From Desulfobacterales bacterium (lineage in GTDB: Bacteria; Desulfobacterota; Desulfobacteria; Desulfobacterales; UBA11574), in NCBI GenBank assembly GCA_024641825.1, contig JAHECI010000004.1, positions 1-33,935 of the forward strand: DNA of 33,935 nucleotides, written 5' to 3'. This document shows, piece by piece, positions 7,593-15,673 of the stretch (the first letter of the stretch is position 1; each line of letters starts with the position of its first letter). The position numbers were made by a program, and so were the translations under genes. Below the pieces are notes generated by a model that did no database searches, had not been told where the DNA came from, and saw only the letters and a program-made list of their open reading frames with translations.

Positions 7593-9778
7593 TAATTCTG
7601 TTTAAGCCTGAAAGCAAGGCCGGAAAGACGTTTTTTGGGCGTATCGTTTTTGAGCGCAATTGCCAGGGCTTTTTTGGTGCCGATGAGGATGACCAGCTTC
7701 TTACCCCGTGTAATGGCCGTGTATAAAAGGTTTCTCTGGAGAAGAACAAAATGCTGGGTCATTATCGGTAATATGACGGCCGGATATTCGGATCCCTGTG
7801 ATTTATGAACTGATATGGCATAGGCCAGGGATATTTCATCCATCTCCGTAAAATCGTAACTTACCGTCCTTCCATAGAAGTCCACGGAAAAGACATTTTC
7901 TTTTACGTCAACAGTGCGTATGGTCCCGATATCTCCATTGAAGACTTCTTTTTGATAGTTGTTTTTAAGGTGCATGACCTTGTCTCCGATTTTAAATCGA
8001 CTGCCTCTGGTTTCGACGATCACCGGATTAGGGTTCAATACCTCCTGCAAAACCTGGTTAAGATGGGTGGTGCCGATGACGCCTTTATGCATGGGGGTTA
8101 GAATCTGAAGGTCGTGCACCGGATCGACGTTAAACCGTTCAGGAATTATTTTGTTGCACAATTCAAGAATCGTGGCGACCACCGTGTTGGGATCATTCTC
8201 TTCTATAAAATAAAACTCGGAAAGGCTTTCGGTAGTGTCCAGCGGCTTGAAGACCGGAAATTCACCTTGGCGAATTTTGTGAGCGTTAGATACAATGGGG
8301 CTTTTATGAGCCTGCCTGAAAATCTTCTTGAGATAAAATGTCGGTGCACGGGCTGATTTTATCATGTCGGAAAGAACATTGCCGGGACCGATTGACGGGA
8401 GCTGGAAAACGTCACCGACCAGTACCAGAACAGCGGTCATGGGGACCGCATCGATCAGATGAAACATCAAAAGGGTATCCACCATGGACGCTTCATCAAT
8501 AATGACTGCATCCGCGTCCAAGGGGTTGTCCCGGTTCTTGTCGAACAGGCCGTCTTTAAAGTTAACGCCCAATAATCTGTGAATGGTTTTTGCATTCCTT
8601 CGGGTCACCTCGGACAGCCGTCTGGCTGCGCGACCGGTTGGCGCTGCAAGAAGAACCCGTTTCCCGAGGGCTTCAAAAACAGCATTCACAGATCGAATCA
8701 GGGTTGTTTTGCCGGTTCCAGGCCCCCCGGTAATAATCACCGCACGATGGGATAGAATTTTTTCAAGGACGACAATTTGTTCCCGGGAAAGTTTGATGGC
8801 CAATTTCTTTTGAACTTCTTTTGAAATGCGTTCCGCATCTATTGTGGGCGGTGTTACCGGGACCGACAACAGGGCTTTCAGGCGATTGGATATACCGGTT
8901 TCCGCCCGGTGAATTTCTTTCAAGTAAACGATTCTGTTTTCAGGAGTATCCGGTGAATTTTCAATTACCAGTTCTCCGTCGGCCGATAATTTCTCCATGG
9001 AATATCGGGTGATATCGGCTTCAAGGGAAAAAAGGTCTGCACACTGGGCAACCAAGTGATGTTCAAAAATAAAGACGTGCCCCTCATGGATGAATTGCTC
9101 GATCACATGGCGGATGCAAGCCTTCACACGCTGGGTGTCATCCCTTGATACACCCAGCTTAAGCGCAATTTTGTCCGCAAAATAAAAACCGATTCCAGGA
9201 ATATCGCCGGCCAGGCGGTAGGGATCATTTTGGATAATATTGACCGCATCCGCACCGTAGGTTTTAAGTATTTTTGCACAATAGGCGGTTTTCACCCCTG
9301 CATTTTGCAATAACTGCATGACGCCCCTTGCGGCATGATTGTATTTCCAGGCATCACATATCAAGGCTGCTTTTGCAGGTCCGACGCCGTCCACTTCCAC
9401 GAGTCTTTCAGGGTTTTTTTCTATGATTTCAAAAGTCCTGGCGCCAAAACGGCGGATCATTCTTTGGGCTGTTGAAGGCCCGATCCCCTTGACAATGCCG
9501 GAGGCCAAATATTTTTGGATACCGCTGATGGTTGCCGGCAACGTCTCCTCATATGACGCAATTTTGAACTGCTGGCCATATTTAGGATGGGTTTCCCAGG
9601 CCCCTTCAATTTTAAGGAATTGTCCCGGTTTGACAGCCGGCATTGACCCCACGATGGTCACCATATTGTGGGTCTTGCTCGTTTTTAATTTTGCGATGGT
9701 ATAATGGGTCTCGGGATTAGAATAGGTGATTCTTTCCAGCTCACCTTCAAGGGTGGTTATGGGGAGGGGCCTGTTCAT
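7592..9778 (-). CDS. recD2: RecD2-type ATP-dependent DNA helicase
   Basis: This superfamily 1B 5'-3' DNA helicase is of the RecD2 type, which acts without RecBC in DNA repair. The protein is 728 aa when started at ATG 9778; the track's TTG at 9784 overlaps the preceding stop and adds only two residues. The N-terminal OB-like domain (~1-85) and helix-hairpin-helix repeats (~85-200, 'GIVKGIGPSTAQRMIRRFG', 'VDGVGPAKAA') are followed by helicase motifs: Walker A 'ITGGPGTGKTTL' (~350), Walker B 'VIIDEASMVDT', 'VGDVFQLPSIGPG', 'SVHKSQGSEYPAV' and 'LLYTAITRGKK' near the C terminus. All core motifs look intact. Confidence 0.95.
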   Translation of the reverse strand: MNRPLPITTLEGELERITYSNPETHYTIAKLKTSKTHNMVTIVGSMPAVKPGQFLKIEGAWETHPKYGQQFKIASYEETLPATISGIQKYLASGIVKGIGPSTAQRMIRRFGARTFEIIEKNPERLVEVDGVGPAKAALICDAWKYNHAARGVMQLLQNAGVKTAYCAKILKTYGADAVNIIQNDPYRLAGDIPGIGFYFADKIALKLGVSRDDTQRVKACIRHVIEQFIHEGHVFIFEHHLVAQCADLFSLEADITRYSMEKLSADGELVIENSPDTPENRIVYLKEIHRAETGISNRLKALLSVPVTPPTIDAERISKEVQKKLAIKLSREQIVVLEKILSHRAVIITGGPGTGKTTLIRSVNAVFEALGKRVLLAAPTGRAARRLSEVTRRNAKTIHRLLGVNFKDGLFDKNRDNPLDADAVIIDEASMVDTLLMFHLIDAVPMTAVLVLVGDVFQLPSIGPGNVLSDMIKSARAPTFYLKKIFRQAHKSPIVSNAHKIRQGEFPVFKPLDTTESLSEFYFIEENDPNTVVATILELCNKIIPERFNVDPVHDLQILTPMHKGVIGTTHLNQVLQEVLNPNPVIVETRGSRFKIGDKVMHLKNNYQKEVFNGDIGTIRTVDVKENVFSVDFYGRTVSYDFTEMDEISLAYAISVHKSQGSEYPAVILPIMTQHFVLLQRNLLYTAITRGKKLVILIGTKKALAIALKNDTPKKRLSGLAFRLKQN

Positions 9779-9780
9779 GA

Positions 9781-10383
9781 TCAATGCCGGTGGCCCGAAG
9801 GGTCTGGGGATTTGTACCGGGTGATTATCCAGTCAACGGCGTTGAAAAGGTCCGGGGCCACATGGTCCGGATGGATCGCTTTTTCTTTTAATATTTTTTC
9901 AGCCTGGATGCCGTTACCGGTTTCGACCAGAAGCGCGTACCTGCAGCCCGCATTCCGAGCACATTCGATGTCCTTTGCACTATCCCCGACCATGACAGCA
10001 GTTGCAAGGTCGATCCGGTATCTCTTTTTTGCCTGATAAATCAATCCCGGCTTTGGTTTCCGGCAATGGCACCGGTCTTCGGGTGTATGGGGGCAAAAGA
10101 ATATATCTGTGATTTCACCCCCGCCGGCTTGAACACTGGCCGTCATCCGGGTATGAATATGGCGGAGTCCTTCTCTGGATACCATCTTACGATTGATCAC
10201 CGACTGGTTGGTGATGACAATGGTGGTAAACCCATTCTGTTTGAGTTTCCTTAAAGCCTCTAGACTTTTTGGCAGAAACTCAAATTCAGACCAGTGTTTT
10301 ATATAATCCGCCGAATCCCGGTTAATCACGCCGTCACGGTCCAGAAAGACGACTTTTTGCAGTATGTGTTCTCGAATCGTCAA
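9781..10383 (-). CDS. gmhB: D-glycero-D-manno-heptose 1,7-bisphosphate 7-phosphatase
   Basis: The 200-residue HAD-superfamily phosphatase has motif I 'VVFLDRDGVINRD' (nucleophile Asp), motif II 'IVITNQS', a zinc-binding loop 'FCPHTPEDRCHCRKPKPG' (Cys/His ligands, typical of GmhB) and motif III 'MVGDSAKDIECA'. GmhB removes the C7 phosphate in ADP-heptose synthesis for lipopolysaccharide core, which indicates a Gram-negative envelope. The start is TTG at 10383, overlapping the rlpA TGA as TTGA, so translation is probably coupled. A histidinol-phosphatase role is a less likely alternative. Confidence 0.9.
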   Translation of the reverse strand: MTIREHILQKVVFLDRDGVINRDSADYIKHWSEFEFLPKSLEALRKLKQNGFTTIVITNQSVINRKMVSREGLRHIHTRMTASVQAGGGEITDIFFCPHTPEDRCHCRKPKPGLIYQAKKRYRIDLATAVMVGDSAKDIECARNAGCRYALLVETGNGIQAEKILKEKAIHPDHVAPDLFNAVDWIITRYKSPDPSGHRH

Positions 10384-11156
10384 TTATCCATCGCAATTGC
10401 AAATGCATTCTTATATCCGTTTTGGATCATGAATTCTTCATTTCTGTCTGCTTCTTCCAGACTCGAATATTTGCCGACCCGTACCCGATAAAAAGTGGCA
10501 TTCCCGTCGAAAAAGGCCTTGATGTGGACATTTTTGTAGGATCGAGCAAGCTTTTCCCGGAGTCTTTCAGCGTTCGTCCACTCACTGAAGGCCCCGATCT
10601 GAATGGTAAAATCTCCCTGATAATAATTCGCCGGCGAATAGGATTGACCGGTGCTTTTGGATAGGTCCGATGAATTGGGGGTGCCGAGTGCGATAATTTC
10701 AACATCCGCCGTACCGGGTCCCACAACGCCGAGTTTTTTTGCCGCGGTATAAGAGAGGTCGATGATCCGTCCCCGGGCAAAAGGCCCCCGGTCGTTAATC
10801 CTGACGTCGATTTTTCGGTTGTTTTCCAAATTATGTACGCTGACATAGGTGCCAAAGGGGAGGGTTTTGTGGGCAGCGGTCATGGCATACATATTATAGG
10901 TTTCACCGTTGGATGTCTTTTTCCCGTGAAAGTCCCTACCGTACCAGGATGCTCGGCCCCGCTGGTTGAACCCTTGTGCATGGGCCAGCGGCTGATACCA
11001 GTTTTTCCCGATTTTATAGGGTTTCGGCTGCCCGGGAGGGGTCGGCGGAGGCTCGACGGTTGCACATCCGTAAAAAAGAAAAACCAAAAGACCGCAAAGA
11101 GCAAGACGTCTATGAATCGCAGGGGGTTGTCTTTTTTTTAATAGAATGGTCATCAT
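10380..11156 (-). CDS. rlpA: septal-ring lytic transglycosylase RlpA family lipoprotein
   Basis: The 258-residue envelope protein has a positively charged start, a hydrophobic stretch and a probable lipobox ending at Cys31 (LFYGC), so it should be a lipoprotein. Residues ~65-155 form the double-psi beta-barrel RlpA domain ('GRASWYGRDFHGKKTSNGE', 'VRINDRGPFARGRIIDLS', with the catalytic Asp), and residues ~180-258 form a SPOR domain ('FTIQIGAFSEWTNAERLREKL') that binds denuded septal glycan. It overlaps the lon stop as TAATG and the gmhB start, consistent with one mRNA. RlpA cleaves denuded glycan in Pseudomonas; activity here is inferred. Confidence 0.93.
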   Translation of the reverse strand: MMTILLKKRQPPAIHRRLALCGLLVFLFYGCATVEPPPTPPGQPKPYKIGKNWYQPLAHAQGFNQRGRASWYGRDFHGKKTSNGETYNMYAMTAAHKTLPFGTYVSVHNLENNRKIDVRINDRGPFARGRIIDLSYTAAKKLGVVGPGTADVEIIALGTPNSSDLSKSTGQSYSPANYYQGDFTIQIGAFSEWTNAERLREKLARSYKNVHIKAFFDGNATFYRVRVGKYSSLEEADRNEEFMIQNGYKNAFAIAMDN

Positions 11157-13504
11157 TATTTTTCAAATGCGATTTTCAAAACATCCAGCATCCTTTCCAC
11201 AGGGTAAAAGCGAATCTTTTTTTGAATCTCTTTGGGGATGTCTTCCAGATCTTTTTCGTTCCATTTGGGTATGATAATCGTTTTTATGCCCGCACGATGG
11301 GCTGCCAGAACCTTTTCCTTGACGCCGCCAACCGGGAGAACCTGACCTCTTAATGTTATTTCACCGGTCATGGCAAGATCTTTTTTGATGGTTTTATGGG
11401 TCAGTAACGATGTCAGTGCCGTCAGCATGGTGACACCGGCTGAAGGACCGTCTTTGGGAATGGCGCCGGCCGGAACGTGAATATGAATATCGTGTTTTTC
11501 GAAATAATCTTCCGGAATGCCGATGGTATCGGAATTCGATCGAATAAAACTCAATGCCGCGGTTGCGGATTCTTTCATGACATCTCCTAGCTGGCCCGTC
11601 AGGGTAAGGCCTTTACCCCCCCGCATGGAGGTCGCTTCTATAAAGAGGAGTTCACCGCCGGTCTCTGTCCAGGCAAGTCCCGTTGCCACTCCGGGAATTG
11701 AAGTTCTGGCCTTTGCTTCCGCAATCAATCGAACGGGCCCGAGGTACTCGGAAATATTTTCAACCTTGATGGTAACGGATCCAACTTTATTTTCAGCGAC
11801 ACTGGCAGCAACCCCGCGGCAGATGGATGCAATTTCACGTTCGAGATTTCTCAAGCCGGCTTCCCGAGTATATCCGGATATAATCTGTTTTACAGCGCCT
11901 TTTGTAAAAGACAACTGTTTGCGCTGAAGTCCATGGGCTTCCCGTTGACGGGGGATAAGATAGCGGTTGGCGATTCTGATTTTTTCGTCGAGTGTATAGC
12001 CGAGAAGCTTCAGGACCTCCATTCTGTCCCGCAGTGCCGGCGGGATGGTATCGAGAATATTGGCGGTGGTGATGAACATCACCTTTGAGAGGTCAAAGGG
12101 CACGTCCAGATAATGATCTGAAAAAGAAAAGTTCTGTTCAGGATCGAGAACTTCCAGAAGCGCAGACGACGGATCCCCTCGAAAATCGCTTCCAACCTTA
12201 TCGATTTCGTCGAGCATAAATACGGGATTGTTCGATCCGGATCGTCGTATCCCCTGAATAATGCGGCCGGGGAGCGCGCCGACATAGGTGCGTCGATGTC
12301 CCCTTATTTCAGCCTCATCCCTCACGCCGCCGAGTGAAATTCGGAAGAACTGCCGGCCTAAAGCCTCGGCGATGGAGCGGCCCAGAGATGTTTTTCCCGT
12401 ACCGGGGGGACCGACAAAGCAAAGAATGGGTCCCTTTGACTCCGGTTTTAACTTGCGTACCGCCAGATATTCCAAAATTCGCTTTTTGGCTTTGTCCAGG
12501 CCAAAGTGTTCTTTATCTAAAATTTGTCTGGCCTTTTTGATGTCAAGGTTGTCTTTGGTACTTTCATGCCAGGGAAGTGCGGTGAGCCAGTCCAGATAGG
12601 TTGATGCCACGGTATATTCCGCTGAAGACGGATGCATTCGGGAAAGGCGGTTCAGTTCCCGTTCAGCCTCCTTGAGAGCTTCCTCGGGCAGGTTTTTTTC
12701 ATCGATTTTTGCCCGGTAATCTTCAACTTCCACAGCGGCTTCATCTTTTTCGCCCAGTTCTTCTTTAATGGCTTTGAGCTGCTCGCGAAGATAGTATTCC
12801 CGCTGCCGTTTATCCATATCTCCCTTGACCTGGGATTGAATTTTGTTTCCCAGCTCGAGGATTTCCAACTGATGGTTAACCAGCCGAGTCACTTCTTTTA
12901 ACCGTTTTTTCGTATCAAAAATTTCCAGGACTTTCTGTTTTTCTTCAAGGCTGGAGTTGATGGTGGAGGCAATCATATCCCCCAATATGCCGGGTTCTCT
13001 TATGGATCTTGCCATCACCACGATTTCCTGGGGCAACCCGGGAGAAAGTTCGGCAATTCTGGTAAACTGGTCGATCATGTTGGACATCAGGGCCTCGGTC
13101 TCTTTGTCTTTGGTATCTATGTCTTTAATATGTTCGACCTTGGCCCGAAGATACGGCGTTTCTTGCACATATTCTTTGACCTTGAATCTTTCCAATCCCT
13201 GGGCCAGCAATTGCAATTTATTATCTTCGGTTTTTGCCATTTTAAGGATCATTGCACTGGTGCCCACGGCGTTCAGATCCTCCATAGCATGAACGGTATC
13301 TTCGGAGGGCTTTTTGACTAAAATCAGTCCTATGAGTCGATTCTGGGACATGGCTTCGTCCACCAGCTTAATCGATTCCGGCTGCATAACAACCAGGGGC
13401 AAAACCATTTTGGGGAAAAGCGCCGCGTCAAACAATGGAAGAATCGGAAGCAGTTCCGGAAGTTTTTTTGCGCTGAGTTCAGGTGATGGCTGCTGTTCTA
13501 TCAT
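11156..13504 (-). CDS. lon: ATP-dependent protease Lon
   Basis: This is a complete Lon protease, 782 aa from ATG 13504 (MIEQQPSP), which has a GGAGG site nine bases upstream; the track start is a TTG overlapping that site. Domains in order are the N-terminal LON substrate domain (~20-215), a coiled linker, the AAA+ module with Walker A 'FVGPPGTGKTSL' (~360) and Walker B 'VFMLDEIDKVG', and the C-terminal Ser-Lys protease with 'KDGPSAGVTM' and 'PVGGVKEKVLAAHRAG'. It degrades misfolded and regulatory proteins. hsp20 lies 49 nt upstream, so the two form a protein-quality unit. Confidence 0.97.
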   Translation of the reverse strand: MIEQQPSPELSAKKLPELLPILPLFDAALFPKMVLPLVVMQPESIKLVDEAMSQNRLIGLILVKKPSEDTVHAMEDLNAVGTSAMILKMAKTEDNKLQLLAQGLERFKVKEYVQETPYLRAKVEHIKDIDTKDKETEALMSNMIDQFTRIAELSPGLPQEIVVMARSIREPGILGDMIASTINSSLEEKQKVLEIFDTKKRLKEVTRLVNHQLEILELGNKIQSQVKGDMDKRQREYYLREQLKAIKEELGEKDEAAVEVEDYRAKIDEKNLPEEALKEAERELNRLSRMHPSSAEYTVASTYLDWLTALPWHESTKDNLDIKKARQILDKEHFGLDKAKKRILEYLAVRKLKPESKGPILCFVGPPGTGKTSLGRSIAEALGRQFFRISLGGVRDEAEIRGHRRTYVGALPGRIIQGIRRSGSNNPVFMLDEIDKVGSDFRGDPSSALLEVLDPEQNFSFSDHYLDVPFDLSKVMFITTANILDTIPPALRDRMEVLKLLGYTLDEKIRIANRYLIPRQREAHGLQRKQLSFTKGAVKQIISGYTREAGLRNLEREIASICRGVAASVAENKVGSVTIKVENISEYLGPVRLIAEAKARTSIPGVATGLAWTETGGELLFIEATSMRGGKGLTLTGQLGDVMKESATAALSFIRSNSDTIGIPEDYFEKHDIHIHVPAGAIPKDGPSAGVTMLTALTSLLTHKTIKKDLAMTGEITLRGQVLPVGGVKEKVLAAHRAGIKTIIIPKWNEKDLEDIPKEIQKKIRFYPVERMLDVLKIAFEK

Positions 13505-13553
13505 GTGAACCTCCAAATCGTTTCATACAAAGGAATTCTGATTTTTTTTAACG

Positions 13554-14000
13554 CTATCGCTCTGTAATCGGGACCTTGAAAGTCTTATCAAGGGAAAGCT
13601 TGGCAAGTCGAACCTGAAGAAATCCGTTGGAATATGAGGCGGAAACAACCTCAGGGTCAATGGGCGAAGGAAGATAGAGTATGCGCTCAAAATTACCATA
13701 CTGTATTTCCGCCAGACGGTATGTCGCATTTTCCATGCGTGTTATCGGGACGCGGTTTCCTTGAATCTTAACGGCCTTACTGCTGATTTCCAGCTCCAGG
13801 TCCTCTTTTGTAACCCCGGCAATTTCACCCATGATAATTATTTCGTCCGGCGTTTCATAGATATCCATTTGAGGCTTCCACGTCCGTTCGGATAACGCAA
13901 ACATAGGATTTATCGATCTAAAGAGATCCTCAACTGTTTTCTCGAACTTGGAATCTAGATGATCAAAACCGTCGGTGAATCGTATTTTGATATAATCCAT
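13554..14000 (-). CDS. small heat-shock protein (Hsp20/alpha-crystallin)
   Basis: I start it at ATG 14000 (148 aa, MDYIKIRF), preceded by an AGGAG site; the track's TTG at 14033 is upstream of that site. An alpha-crystallin domain spans ~40-135, beginning 'WKPQMDIYETPDEIIIMGEIAGVTKEDLELEI' and ending with 'YSNGFLQVRLAK', the usual G.L.V.L pattern, and the C-terminal 'VPITER' resembles the IxI/V oligomerisation motif. It is an ATP-independent holdase chaperone. Position just before lon suggests shared heat-stress expression; I see no convincing sigma-32 promoter. Confidence 0.93.
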   Translation of the reverse strand: MDYIKIRFTDGFDHLDSKFEKTVEDLFRSINPMFALSERTWKPQMDIYETPDEIIIMGEIAGVTKEDLELEISSKAVKIQGNRVPITRMENATYRLAEIQYGNFERILYLPSPIDPEVVSASYSNGFLQVRLAKLSLDKTFKVPITER

Positions 14001-14191
14001 TTTAAAGCTCCTGGGCGCTAAGGGTTGGTTCAAAAATAATCACATGCTGATGCGTCGATTCATCCCGCTTGGCGGGGCTTCAGGGAACTTCAATGTCCGG
14101 ATATTAACACCGAACCAAGGGTTTGTAAAGAGAAGTCCTGAATCTTGTCAGGGCAAAGGCATTTGAATCCCAATAGAGAGAGAACGCTCCA

Positions 14192-14395
14192 CGACGGCGC
14201 ATATCTCTTTCCAACCGACGGGAACTTGTGCTCGAGCACCCGTAAGCCCGAGCCGTGCCAGAGTTATAAAGAATCACTCGTCAAAAAAATATCCGATGGA
14301 TGTTTTAAATTATAATTTCATTCGGCTCGGTCTAACGCGTGCTAAAGCCCTTCAAACAGCCCGTCGGTTTCCAAGAGAAACACGCCGTCGCTTCG
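14192..14395. repeat. ~200-nt imperfect palindrome upstream of hsp20 and the MFS gene
   Basis: The left arm (~14192-14275) and right arm (~14310-14395) are reverse complements at roughly three of four positions. Matching blocks include CGACGGCG, AACCGACGGG, GCACnCGT and CCGAGCCG. The apex is AT-rich. The rest of the 511-nt gap 14001-14511 holds a short hairpin (CCCGCTTGGCGGG, near 14065) and CCTGA/TCAGG near 14137; no ORF of note was seen. Confidence 0.7.
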
Positions 14396-14511
14396 CTGTA
14401 CCGAAATCAAATGGGTTCACCCTGCGAATCTTGTCAGTCAATTACGAAAGGGGGGTGTTCTGCTTATAGATTAAAATTGTATTTTGTCCTTAAATGAAAT
14501 ATTAAAAACCC

Positions 14512-15663
14512 ATGGATCGATATTTTAAAAATTCATTTAAGCTGATCATCGGCTCTCAGTATTTTTTATACTTTGGCGTCATGGGCATTTTTTTGCCCTA
14601 TTTTAATTTATACTGCTATCACCTCGATTTTAGCGGGCTTCAAATCGGTACGCTGTCCGCCGTCAGGTCCGTGGCATTAATTTTATTCTCACTGGTCTGG
14701 GGAATTTTGGCGGACCGTTTTCAAATTAGACGACCGATATATATTTTATGTAATTTGATCAGTGTCGCAATATGGGGGTTTTACTTCTTCACCACCGACT
14801 TTTGGCCCATGCTTTTTATCACCGTTGTTTACGGCATATTTTACGCCCCCATCATTTCCTTTCTCGAAGCCTTTACCATGGACGTTTTGGGCGCAAAAAA
14901 GAAACGCTACGGGACGATCAGGGGATGGGGCTCCATCGCTTTTATCATTACGGTCATCGTGCTGGGGCGCATTATAGACCTTTATTCCATCCGAATAATT
15001 CTCATACTCATTTTCTGCGGGTCTCTGGCACAGGCACTGATTTCCTTTAAGATCCCGGATATTCAGATCAAGAAGAAAACCTCTTTTTCTTCGAAAGTCA
15101 AAGTCCTTTTAAAAAGACGTGTGGTGGTGTTTCTGTTCTGTGCGTTTTTAATGCTGGTGAGTCATGGAACCTACTACGGTTTTTATTCCATCCATCTTGA
15201 AAACCTGGGATACGGAAAGACATTTATCGGAATCTCATGGGCACTGGCATCCATTGCAGAAATTGTCGTGATGATAAAATCGGATATGATCTTCAAGCGT
15301 TTTACCATCGATAATGTTCTGGTCTTTTCATTCATGGTGGCGGCACTCAGGTGGTTTGGGCTCTTTTTTGCCACATCTCCAGCGTCGATCCTGTCCTTAC
15401 AAGTTCTTCACGCAGTGACCTATGGAACGTTTCATGTGGCGAGTATTTTATACATCGATTCCTTATCGCCCGATGAAACCAAAACTCTGGGGCAGTCGGT
15501 AAACAACGCGACAACCTATGGGCTCGGCCTCATGGTTGGACTTTTCGTGAGCGGTTATTTTTTTGAAATTTTGGGAACATTTAAAATGTTTATGATCAGC
15601 AGCTTTATTGCCCTGACCGGGGGACTGGTTCTGAAGGGCGCCCAGGTGATGGATCGCAGATGA
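14512..15663 (+). CDS. MFS transporter, PPP/HcaT-like
   Basis: The 383-residue membrane protein has about 12 hydrophobic segments in two six-helix halves, the size and pattern of a major-facilitator permease. The segment 'GILADRFQIRRP' after the second helix is the MFS signature loop, and 'RYGTIRGWGSIAF' around residue 135 is characteristic of the MFS_1-like/3-phenylpropionate permease (HcaT) and nucleoside:H+ symporter group. The substrate cannot be told. The ATG at 14512 has only a weak ribosome site. It stands alone on the plus strand, converging on the RACo-like gene 10 nt beyond its end. GTG/TTG alternatives were not obvious. Confidence 0.85.
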   Translation: MDRYFKNSFKLIIGSQYFLYFGVMGIFLPYFNLYCYHLDFSGLQIGTLSAVRSVALILFSLVWGILADRFQIRRPIYILCNLISVAIWGFYFFTTDFWPMLFITVVYGIFYAPIISFLEAFTMDVLGAKKKRYGTIRGWGSIAFIITVIVLGRIIDLYSIRIILILIFCGSLAQALISFKIPDIQIKKKTSFSSKVKVLLKRRVVVFLFCAFLMLVSHGTYYGFYSIHLENLGYGKTFIGISWALASIAEIVVMIKSDMIFKRFTIDNVLVFSFMVAALRWFGLFFATSPASILSLQVLHAVTYGTFHVASILYIDSLSPDETKTLGQSVNNATTYGLGLMVGLFVSGYFFEILGTFKMFMISSFIALTGGLVLKGAQVMDRR

Positions 15664-15673
15664 TGGATGGAAA

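Noticed and set aside
10427-10855. 142-aa antisense-frame ORF inside rlpA.
   Set aside because: It is a shadow of rlpA in another frame, without conserved motifs.
14041-14105. Sigma-32 or CIRCE-type heat-shock site before hsp20.
   Set aside because: ATTGAA and CCCCGCC are only a weak match at wrong spacing, and no TTAGCACTC inverted repeat is present.
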